Assembly (NCBI GenBank): GCA_030751555.1
Contig: JASMFX010000050.1
Span: 1-7,780, forward strand
DNA: 7,780 nt
From: Candidatus Woesearchaeota archaeon
Lineage (GTDB): Archaea > Nanoarchaeota > Nanoarchaeia > Woesearchaeales > CALCXY01
Direction: 5' to 3'
The position numbers were made by a program, and so were the translations under genes. Shown piece after piece: positions 1-4,787 of the stretch (positions are counted from its first letter, which is position 1; every line of letters starts with the position of its first letter). Under the pieces are notes generated by a model. That model did no database searches, had not been told where the DNA came from, and was given only the letters and a program-made list of their open reading frames with translations.

Positions 1-1576
1 AACCTTCCTCAACCATCCCAACTGTTTGAGATCCTATCTTAACCAAAACAGAGGTCTCATCAGGAATGGTTCCAACATTAGTCATATAAATTACTCTTGC
101 CATTTTTCCCTTTCTTCCTATCATTTTTGTCTCTTCATCATACCAGATCTTAGCGTAGATATGCCTATCCTCTAATGAAACATGTTTTCCAGAAAGATAA
201 TCAATAACCGCCATGAAATCCTTGCTCGTGAGATCACGATAGCAATAACTCTTCTTGATCATCTTAAAAATGTCATCAATATGGGTTTTATCAGATATTG
301 CAATCCCATAAATCTGCTGAGCTAAAACATCAAGGCAGTTGCAAGGTATATGAAGCCTATCTATTTTCTTCTCAACACCAGACTTAAGCAAGACAGAGCA
401 CTCAACCAAATCATCTCGATCCATCACAATAAGTCTTCCTTTTGCAGTTGCATGGAGCTGATGACCAGCCCGACCAACCCTTTGAAGAGCCCTTGCAACT
501 GACTTAGGACTACTCAACAGAATAACTAAATCAATAAATCCAATGTCGATTCCCAATTCGAGCGAAGTAGAACAGACCACGACCTTTAGCTTACCATCCC
601 TCAGATTATTCTCGATTTGCAGTCTGTGTTCCTTAGACAAACTGCTATGATGAGCGCCAATATTCTCTGTGTATTTTTTTGGAAACTTTTCCTTCAAATG
701 GTGAACCACACGTTCAGTTGCTGATCTTGTATTTGTAAAAATAAGCGTTGTTTTATGTTTCTGTATCATCTTATCTATAAGATCATAGAGTTTTTGATGT
801 AATTCCTCATGGCTAACATTAATAAAATCAGAAACAGGGCTCACAACCTTCAAATCAAGATCCTTAATAAACTGGACATCTACAATAATACAATCACGCT
901 TAGATCCCACAAGATACTGTGCAACCTCCTCTAAAGGTGCCACTGTAGCAGATAGGCCAATGCGAGCCATGTGGCCGGAGAGTTTTTGCAATCTCTCCAT
1001 GCTAAGGCTGAGATAAACCCCTCGCTTATTTTCAGCTAAAGCATGCACCTCATCAATTATGCACCACTCAACTTTTTTCATATGATCCTTGAATTTAATG
1101 GTAGTTAGAAGAATTGCCAGAGACTCTGGTGTGGTTATTAAAATATGAGGAGGTTTCTTGCTCATCTTTGCCTTTTCATATTGAGTAGTATCGCCGGTTC
1201 TCACCCCAACCCTAATCCCTAACTCTTTGCCAGCAATCTCCTCCATTTCTTTCAAAGGCTCTACCAAATTTTTCGCAATATCATTGTTAAGCGCCTTCAA
1301 GGGAGAGATATAGACACAATAAATCCTATCCTCCAAAATCCCTTTTTCAGCAGAATCAATCAACTCATTAAGGATACTAAGAAACCCAGTCAAGGTCTTT
1401 GTAGCCCCAGTAGGAGCACTAACTAATATGTTATTTCTTGAGTGGATCTCCATAACACCATGAAGTTGAGGCAGTGAAAAAGACTTAAATCTACCAAAAA
1501 ACCATTTTTTAACCAAAGGATGGAGAATATTCTCAATATCCTTGGCTTTGTTCGGTGTTTTTTTATTCGTAATCAT
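1..1576 (-). CDS. Lhr-family SF2 DNA/RNA helicase, N-terminal 525 residues (3' end outside window)
   Basis: ATP-dependent superfamily 2 helicase of the Lhr type, a family linked to DNA repair and replication-fork processing in archaea and bacteria. The two RecA-like domains are complete here. Visible motifs: Q-like region QLHG (37-40), Walker A APTGATKT (54-61), Ia SPLKAL (91-96), Ib TTPESL (148-153), DEVH box (175-178), motif III SAT (209-211), motif IV LIFTNTR (278-284), motif V around ELGIDIG (340-346) and motif VI QRVGRAGH (365-372). Residues after about 400 should begin the winged-helix part; the Lhr-core remainder lies beyond the left edge. The motif VI form GRAGHQ and the DEVH box favour Lhr over Hel308 or Ski2. 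The Walker A has Thr where SF2 proteins usually have the second Gly (GxGKT). The ATG at 1574-1576 is chosen because a TATA box lies 26 bp upstream, giving a leaderless message. Family assignment is firm; the cellular role is inferred. Confidence 0.93.
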   Translation of the reverse strand, partial: MITNKKTPNKAKDIENILHPLVKKWFFGRFKSFSLPQLHGVMEIHSRNNILVSAPTGATKTLTGFLSILNELIDSAEKGILEDRIYCVYISPLKALNNDIAKNLVEPLKEMEEIAGKELGIRVGVRTGDTTQYEKAKMSKKPPHILITTPESLAILLTTIKFKDHMKKVEWCIIDEVHALAENKRGVYLSLSMERLQKLSGHMARIGLSATVAPLEEVAQYLVGSKRDCIIVDVQFIKDLDLKVVSPVSDFINVSHEELHQKLYDLIDKMIQKHKTTLIFTNTRSATERVVHHLKEKFPKKYTENIGAHHSSLSKEHRLQIENNLRDGKLKVVVCSTSLELGIDIGFIDLVILLSSPKSVARALQRVGRAGHQLHATAKGRLIVMDRDDLVECSVLLKSGVEKKIDRLHIPCNCLDVLAQQIYGIAISDKTHIDDIFKMIKKSYCYRDLTSKDFMAVIDYLSGKHVSLEDRHIYAKIWYDEETKMIGRKGKMARVIYMTNVGTIPDETSVLVKIGSQTVGMVEEG

Positions 1577-1598
1577 CGAGAATATAAAGAAGGAGAAG

Positions 1599-1607
1599 CT
1601 TTAAATA
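1599..1607 (-). promoter_or_regulatory. TATA box for the Lhr-type helicase gene
   Basis: Reads CTATTTAAAG on the minus strand, with the TTTAAA core centred about 26 bp before the ATG at 1576. That is the archaeal TATA-to-start-site distance, so the transcript probably begins at or next to the start codon (leaderless). No Shine-Dalgarno sequence is needed and none is evident, although a purine/pyrimidine-rich stretch follows the box. Confidence 0.6.
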
Positions 1608-1645
1608 GCTTTGGTGTGGTTGTCTTGTGGTGAAAAATAATATCC

Positions 1646-1858
1646 CTAAACAGGAAGCAATATTTCAATATCTTTAGGAGAATTTATGCGTTTCTTAAAA
1701 TTAAGAATACTTACACTTTTGACTTCTTTATTTTTTTCATCCATTCTGATAAAGATACCTGGCTTAATCTCCTCTGCAACACATTTAGTGGGATTTCCGA
1801 TGGAGATCTCTAAAAAATCTCCTTTATTGTCATAGTGCACATTCATTTTTCCTTTCAT
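1646..1858 (-). CDS. DUF2283 family protein, putative antitoxin
   Basis: A 70-residue protein that matches the DUF2283 pattern. It has a first strand in the form NVHYDNKGDFLEISIG (residues 6-21), then VAEEIKPGIFIRMDE (27-41), then VKSVSILNFKKR (46-57), the compact beta-rich fold usual for this family. DUF2283 genes are often found next to small RNase-like toxin genes and are generally regarded as antitoxins; that role is inferred here from context. Its ATG overlaps the TGA of the upstream gene (ATGA at 1855-1858), so the two are translationally coupled. Met5 is an alternative start, nearer to where most family members begin, with an AGGA a few bases ahead of it. No separate promoter is visible; it should be transcribed from the TATA box at 2171-2179. 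It lies second in the operon, after the putative toxin, the reverse of the commoner antitoxin-first order. Confidence 0.82.
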   Translation of the reverse strand: MKGKMNVHYDNKGDFLEISIGNPTKCVAEEIKPGIFIRMDEKNKEVKSVSILNFKKRINSPKDIEILLPV

Positions 1859-2151
1859 GTTAACTTTTGGGTGAGGTAAACTGTAATGATAAACCCCTCT
1901 CCATTTAAATACTTAACTATCACTAACAAATATTTTCCGGAAGGCTTCTGATGTTTAAGAAATTTGTAATAATAGCCAATTGATGGGTCATCCCACAGAG
2001 TAACTAGTTTGGTTGGATGTTTTAGTGTAGCTTCGATCTCATGGTGAAATTCACTAATTTCTGGATGTTGTTCAGCTATGTGCTGAAATTGAATCTTAGT
2101 CAATCTTATGAACCTTCGAGTTTTATCTGCAATATTAATAATTAGGGCCAT
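1855..2151 (-). CDS. BECR-fold (PBECR/RelE-like) RNase toxin candidate
   Basis: A 98-residue protein with the layout of the phage-associated Barnase-EndoU-ColicinE5/D-RelE-like (PBECR) nuclease domains. It has an N-terminal helix with RFIRLTKIQFQHIAEQHPEI (13-32), a second helix ending in an IEATLKHPTKLV segment (39-50), a YYYK strand (60-63) and two final strands KYLLVIVKY (73-81) and GFIITVYLT (86-94). Candidate active-site residues are Arg13/Arg16, His24, His29, a Tyr of the YYY run and Thr94, by analogy with that fold. A DUF2283 gene overlaps its 3' end by 4 bp, a recurring partner of such proteins. I therefore read the pair as a type II toxin-antitoxin module, with the toxin probably cleaving RNA in the cytoplasm; the substrate cannot be told. 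The ATG at 2149-2151 lies 24 bp from a TATA box. The fold assignment is by motif recognition only. Confidence 0.7.
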   Translation of the reverse strand: MALIINIADKTRRFIRLTKIQFQHIAEQHPEISEFHHEIEATLKHPTKLVTLWDDPSIGYYYKFLKHQKPSGKYLLVIVKYLNGEGFIITVYLTQKLT

Positions 2152-2170
2152 ACAAACTATGAGAGATCAT

Positions 2171-2179
2171 AATTTAAAT
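2171..2179 (-). promoter_or_regulatory. TATA box for the toxin-antitoxin operon
   Basis: ATTTAAATT on the minus strand, centred about 24 bp before the ATG at 2151, consistent with a leaderless transcript covering both genes of the module. It faces away from the promoter of the gene starting at 2349. Confidence 0.6.
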
Positions 2180-2275
2180 GCCCTTCCTAAAAAAATAGTG
2201 ATTATTTTCGGTATTTTCGTAAGGATTACACAGACGCTCAAAATTATTCCCAAATTCTCCAAATTCGAACATTCA

Positions 2276-2303
2276 TAGTTTAGAGTACAGATGAATTTAT
2301 AAA
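2276..2303 (+). promoter_or_regulatory. Core promoter of the 149-aa gene (TAGTTT-N5-ACAGATGA-A-TTTATAAA)
   Basis: TTTATAAA at 2296-2303 is a canonical archaeal TATA box. Directly upstream is ACAGATGA (2287-2294), in the BRE position, and TAGTTT (2276-2281). The same block, with identical spacing, precedes the second paralogous gene (3015-3042). The box lies 53 bp before the ATG, so the message should carry a leader of roughly 20-25 nt containing the GGAGG at 2337-2341, unlike the leaderless neighbours. Confidence 0.75.
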
Positions 2304-2336
2304 GAATATTGAGTTGTTTATTCAAAACAAGAGTTT

Positions 2337-2341
2337 GGAGG
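2337..2341 (+). promoter_or_regulatory. Shine-Dalgarno GGAGG for the 149-aa gene
   Basis: GGAGG with a 7-nt spacer to the ATG at 2349. It fixes the start and is notable because, apart from its paralogue, the other genes in the window lack a clear ribosome binding site. Confidence 0.8.
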
Positions 2342-2348
2342 AATAATT

Positions 2349-2798
2349 ATGCCAGATCCTTTACCTGATGAAGAAGAGATGCCCTATGAAGAAGATGATG
2401 TTCTTATTACTAAAATTATAGATGCAAAAGGAAAAGATCCTTTTACAGTCCATGGCCTAGCTTTAAGTGAGACTGGTGATGATCCAAGTAGATATATAAT
2501 TTATTCAGGACCAACCCTTTCTACTTTACCACTTACATCTCTGGATTGGGAAGTGATGTACGAAGCAAAATCAGGTGATAGATGCGTCCAAGTGTTTTAT
2601 GAGGACAGAGAAGATGCAAAGTTTCTTGATAGAGATTTAGATGCTTTTCTCACTTATGCTCAGGATTATGCGCCTGGTGAAGAACCCAGAAGAATAAGAA
2701 GAGATATTGGCATACCTGAAACCAGACTAATTGAAGATGGAGAGTTTGACTCTGCAACTTTATTAGAATTAATAGGAGATATTTCAGAAAGTTCTTAG
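2349..2798 (+). CDS. Unrecognised 149-aa acidic protein, single copy of the shared C-terminal domain
   Basis: I do not recognise this family. The protein starts with an acidic, proline-containing segment (residues 1-17, rich in Asp/Glu). Residues about 18-144 form a domain also found at the C-terminus of the protein encoded at 3091-3975. Conserved landmarks are DP (30-31), IIYSGPTL (50-57), Trp67, a SG....VQV segment (75-82), RRIRRDI (114-120) and GEFDSATLLELIG (131-143). By eye about 38 of 126 aligned positions are identical, including 17 of the last 30. No signal peptide, transmembrane segment or known catalytic motif is visible, so a soluble cytoplasmic protein is likely. It has its own TATA box and Shine-Dalgarno sequence, both matching those of its paralogue. 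Reality as a gene is well supported by the conserved reading frame, promoter and ribosome binding site; function is unknown. Confidence 0.85.
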   Translation: MPDPLPDEEEMPYEEDDVLITKIIDAKGKDPFTVHGLALSETGDDPSRYIIYSGPTLSTLPLTSLDWEVMYEAKSGDRCVQVFYEDREDAKFLDRDLDAFLTYAQDYAPGEEPRRIRRDIGIPETRLIEDGEFDSATLLELIGDISESS

Positions 2799-2817
2799 AA
2801 TAAAGAAATTCGAATAA

Positions 2818-2904
2818 CACAGACTCGCCATTTTTTATAAGCTCACCCTATCCCCTGCCTTTAGGCAGTGGTTTTACAGGCTCACTTTACTTGGCGAGTC
2901 TGTG
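2818..2904. repeat. Perfect 13-bp inverted repeat with internal direct repeats and hairpin
   Basis: Outer arms CACAGACTCGCCA (2818-2830) and TGGCGAGTCTGTG (2892-2904) are exact reverse complements separated by 61 bp. Inside, two 15-bp direct repeats that agree at 12 positions (2833-2847 TTTTATAAGCTCACC; 2872-2886 TTTTACAGGCTCACT) flank a hairpin CTGCC-TTTA-GGCAG (2855-2868). The GC-rich arms stand out against the AT-rich spacer. It could be transcribed as a stem-capped RNA, or be a MITE-like relic: AAATTCG occurs on both outer sides (2806-2812, 2912-2918). A tRNA is excluded by the long terminal stem and the lack of arms. Confidence 0.7.
2831..2836 (+). terminator. Possible T-tract terminator after the 149-aa gene
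   Basis: A run of six T on the plus strand, 33 bp after the TAG of the upstream gene. Oligo-T tracts of five or more can end archaeal transcription. It lies just inside the left arm of the inverted repeat, so it may instead belong to that element. AT-rich DNA makes such runs frequent. Confidence 0.3.
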
Positions 2905-2937
2905 GGATCTTAAATTCGGGCCTGTATCACTAAGCAC

Positions 2938-2955
2938 TTCAAAACGAGTTTTGAA
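2938..2955. repeat. Palindrome TTCAAAAC-GA-GTTTTGAA
   Basis: Perfect 8+8 bp dyad with a 2-bp centre, 60 bp upstream of the core promoter block of the second paralogue. Its symmetry suits a homodimeric DNA-binding protein; as RNA it would be a 7-bp stem with a CGAG loop. It is absent from the spacer before the first paralogue. Confidence 0.5.
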
Positions 2956-3014
2956 CTCCTCAAGCAAAAATTGAGATAAAGCATGGGGTTTTAGGCACGA
3001 ATTTCAGATAAATC

Positions 3015-3042
3015 TAGTTTCTAAAACAGATGATTTTATAAA
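3015..3042 (+). promoter_or_regulatory. Core promoter of the 294-aa gene (TAGTTT-N5-ACAGATGA-T-TTTATAAA)
   Basis: TTTATAAA (3035-3042) is the TATA box, ACAGATGA (3026-3033) lies in the BRE position, and TAGTTT (3015-3020) lies upstream. Over 28 bp, 23 positions equal the block at 2276-2303, with the same spacing. The box is 56 bp before the ATG at 3091, giving a short leader with a Shine-Dalgarno sequence. Confidence 0.75.
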
Positions 3043-3077
3043 TAAGGTTGAATTTTCAATAATAATCTAATCTATAT

Positions 3078-3082
3078 GGAGG
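3078..3082 (+). promoter_or_regulatory. Shine-Dalgarno GGAGG that sets the start of the 294-aa gene at 3091
   Basis: GGAGG followed by an 8-nt spacer and ATG at 3091. It overlaps an in-frame upstream ATG at 3076-3078, which would have no ribosome binding site of its own. The matching arrangement in the paralogue at 2337-2349 supports the downstream start. Confidence 0.8.
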
Positions 3083-3090
3083 CAATAAAC

Positions 3091-3975
3091 ATGGCAGGAG
3101 CACCAAACATTTCACCTTATATGCAACAGAAAATGGCAGAAAATAGTAGAAGATATCAGGCTCAACAACAACAATTAATAGATATGGGAGCAATGCGGCC
3201 AGCACGACCAGGAGAAAAAACCTTAAGAGGTGCTGCTGATGCATATTTATTAAACCTAGCAGCAGCTGGAGTATTACCTCATGATCTATCAGGCACTTTT
3301 CAGTGCTTTGCACAAGTAAGAGGATGGTCTTATCAGATAGGTGTTACCAAAAGAGGCGAAGATGGAAAGCCCATGCTTTATGGCCTTGCAGTACCAGCTG
3401 CCCCTGCTCCAGTGGCAGAGCCAGAACCGATAGTTAAAGAACCAACTATTGCTGAAATTCTTGCAGGGAACTTATCTGGTAGTTCATCATCAAGTTCATC
3501 AATGATGGGTCAGGACCTCAGGGTACCATTAGGAACCAGAAGAGAAGAAACAGACCCAAGATTACGCTCTGTTGAGTCTGAAGGTGAGATGTATATTGTT
3601 GATAGAGTTAGAATAAATATGGGGTATGATCCACTTGTAGTCTATGGCACAGGAGTAGATAGAGAGGGATTTAAAGCAGGTGCATTTTTAGTGTATTCAG
3701 GACCAACTCTTGATACTGGGGGACTTAGAAACGAACAATGGAGGGAAAAATTCTCTGCAGGATCCGGTGGAAACAGTATCCAGGTTCTAGAGGCTAGTTT
3801 TAGTGATAACGATTGGATTGAGAGTGATATACGTAGTTATGTAGCTGAACATGTCCCCTCGGAAGCACGTAGAGTACGTAGGAATATTAACAGAGCAGCT
3901 ACTTTGAGAGTGGAATCTGGAGAATTTGACTCTAGAGCATTACTAGACTTAATAGGAAATGTTCCTCCAGCCTAA
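3091..3975 (+). CDS. Unrecognised multi-part protein with the shared C-terminal domain (294 aa)
   Basis: Not recognised. Numbered from the ATG at 3091. The N-terminal about 40 residues are Gln/Met-rich and probably disordered or helical (QAQQQQL at 23-29). A small alpha/beta-looking segment covers about 40-101, with RGAADAYLLNLAAAGVLP (46-63) and GWSYQIGV (78-85). A Pro/Ala/Glu stretch follows (102-120), then a short helix and a Ser-only run (LSGSSSSSSS, 128-137) as linker. Residues about 167-290 are homologous to nearly the whole 149-aa protein encoded at 2349-2798: DP (180-181), FLVYSGPTL (199-207), Trp217, SIQV (229-232), RRVRRNI (260-266) and ESGEFDSRALLDLIG (275-289). No signal peptide, membrane helix or catalytic motif is seen. 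The in-frame ATG at 3076 is rejected because it overlaps the GGAGG used for 3091. The TAA directly abuts the stop codon of the convergent gene, with no spacer for a terminator. It looks like a duplicate that gained, or a parent that lost, the N-terminal modules. Confidence 0.85.
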   Translation: MAGAPNISPYMQQKMAENSRRYQAQQQQLIDMGAMRPARPGEKTLRGAADAYLLNLAAAGVLPHDLSGTFQCFAQVRGWSYQIGVTKRGEDGKPMLYGLAVPAAPAPVAEPEPIVKEPTIAEILAGNLSGSSSSSSSMMGQDLRVPLGTRREETDPRLRSVESEGEMYIVDRVRINMGYDPLVVYGTGVDREGFKAGAFLVYSGPTLDTGGLRNEQWREKFSAGSGGNSIQVLEASFSDNDWIESDIRSYVAEHVPSEARRVRRNINRAATLRVESGEFDSRALLDLIGNVPPA

Positions 3976-4740
3976 TTAAGCAGCCCTATCCATCTGCTCA
4001 GGAGCTTCATAGCCAACATCCTTATCTTTTTGCTGAGGAGAAGCAAATTCGTGGATCTTAGTATCATACTTTGAACCCTCAGCCTTTTCCTCTTTTTTCT
4101 CCTTAACTTCCGAAGGCTTTTCATACATTTTATCTAAAATATTATTCAAAACATGGGTTCCGTGGCCTCCCATCTCTGGATGTGCTTGGATTCCATAAAT
4201 TTCTCGATCCTTATGCTTAATAACCTCTGCTATTCGCTGTTTTCCCTTCTTTGTATCAACAGTACTCGATGCTAAAACCTCTAACTCCCCTGCATCAGTA
4301 ACACCTTGAATATGATCTTTGTATACATCTAATTGCTTAGTATCATCATAGAGATCTCCTTCTTCATATTTGAATAAACTATCTTCTTTTTCAACCTCAA
4401 TCTTCTTCGAACCTTTCTGCCTATTCCCAAGATGCTCAACCTTACCACCAAAAACCTCTGCTATGTATTGATGACCTCTGCAAACCCCTACAACAGTAGC
4501 ATTTTTATTAACATTATCCATAATATATTTATGCGCCTTGGTCTCACTTCCACCACCACCAGAAAGCACAACAGCCTTATATTTATCAAAATACTCTGGC
4601 TTTTTACCTAGAACATCTTTTACATCAATAAAACTAACATTGGCCTTTCCCTTACCGTGTTTTTTAACACTACCAACAAGATTATCCATATATTTTCTTC
4701 CGTTTTTTACTATAAGAACATCGTTATTCTTTGGATCCAT
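3976..4740 (-). CDS. Class I glutamine amidotransferase-like protein, GuaA-glutaminase-like
   Basis: Stand-alone class I (triad) glutamine amidotransferase fold of 254 residues. Its segments resemble the glutaminase part of archaeal GMP synthetase: DVLIVKNGRKY (7-17), oxyanion-strand VVLSGGGGS (57-65), nucleophile elbow GVCRGHQ with Cys87 (85-91), FGGKVEHLG (97-105), DHIQGV (142-147) and GIQAHPEM with His187 and Glu189 (183-190). The complete Cys-His-Glu triad suggests an active amidase that releases ammonia from glutamine or hydrolyses a related gamma-glutamyl compound. The acceptor partner is not in the window. After about residue 205 comes a charged Lys/Glu-rich tail of about 50 residues, not part of the domain and probably disordered. 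The first strand has VKNGRKY where GuaA usually has VDNGGQY, so it may be a divergent paralogue rather than GuaA itself. The ATG lies about 28 bp from its own TATA box. Confidence 0.8.
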   Translation of the reverse strand: MDPKNNDVLIVKNGRKYMDNLVGSVKKHGKGKANVSFIDVKDVLGKKPEYFDKYKAVVLSGGGGSETKAHKYIMDNVNKNATVVGVCRGHQYIAEVFGGKVEHLGNRQKGSKKIEVEKEDSLFKYEEGDLYDDTKQLDVYKDHIQGVTDAGELEVLASSTVDTKKGKQRIAEVIKHKDREIYGIQAHPEMGGHGTHVLNNILDKMYEKPSEVKEKKEEKAEGSKYDTKIHEFASPQQKDKDVGYEAPEQMDRAA

Positions 4741-4762
4741 TAAGATAATCTGTAGAAAGAGG

Positions 4763-4773
4763 TTTATTTAAAG
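4763..4773 (-). promoter_or_regulatory. TATA box for the class I amidotransferase-like gene
   Basis: CTTTAAATAAA on the minus strand, centred about 28 bp before the ATG at 4740, inside the 47-bp gap after the nitrilase gene. It indicates that the gene has its own, probably leaderless, transcript. Confidence 0.55.
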
Positions 4774-4787
4774 ATTGTTATTCATCA

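Larger units (their letters stand above)
2152..2348. other. Divergent intergenic region between the toxin-antitoxin operon and the first paralogue
   Basis: A 197-bp spacer with no credible ORF. It holds the minus-strand TATA box (2171-2179), an ACACAGAC word (2228-2235) and an AAATTCGAA word (2261-2269) that both recur in the spacer before the second paralogue, then the plus-strand control block and TATA box (2276-2303) and a Shine-Dalgarno sequence (2337-2341). An 8-bp inverted pair AAACTATG/CATAGTTT (2154-2161 and 2274-2281) sits at the two ends, possibly by chance. Confidence 0.6.
2799..3090. other. 292-bp intergenic region between the two paralogues, repeat-structured
   Basis: No credible ORF. 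In order it holds AAATTCG (2806-2812), a perfect 13-bp inverted repeat enclosing direct repeats and a small hairpin (2818-2904), a second AAATTCG (2912-2918), an 8+8 bp palindrome (2938-2955), a 5-bp stem with a 7-nt loop (2959-2975), an inverted CGAATTT (2998-3004), the control block and TATA box of the next gene (3015-3042) and its Shine-Dalgarno sequence (3078-3082). A structured RNA, a small mobile-element relic and a set of regulator sites are all possible. Confidence 0.65.

Noticed and set aside
1633..1637. Minus-strand T5 tract just after the DUF2283 stop, as terminator
   Set aside because: Plausible for archaea, but five T in such AT-rich DNA is too frequent to count as evidence, and no stem precedes it.
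2154..2281. Inverted pair AAACTATG / CATAGTTT at the two ends of the divergent spacer
   Set aside because: Only 8 bp with 112 bp between; expected by chance in AT-rich DNA. TAGTTT of the right copy is better explained as part of the shared promoter block.
2818..2904. tRNA or CRISPR-like unit
   Set aside because: A 13-bp terminal stem and only one small internal hairpin do not make a cloverleaf, and the 15-bp direct repeats occur only twice without a repeat-spacer series.
3056..3313. Minus-strand open frame with Leu-rich, membrane-like translation
   Set aside because: It lies antisense over the start of the 294-aa gene, whose frame has a promoter, Shine-Dalgarno sequence and paralogue. The Leu runs come from the CAA/CAG and GCA codons on the other strand.
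4538..4771. Plus-strand 77-codon open frame
   Set aside because: Antisense to the 5' half of the amidotransferase gene and covers its glycine-rich oxyanion motif; no promoter or ribosome binding site, low-complexity Pro/Leu/Phe translation.
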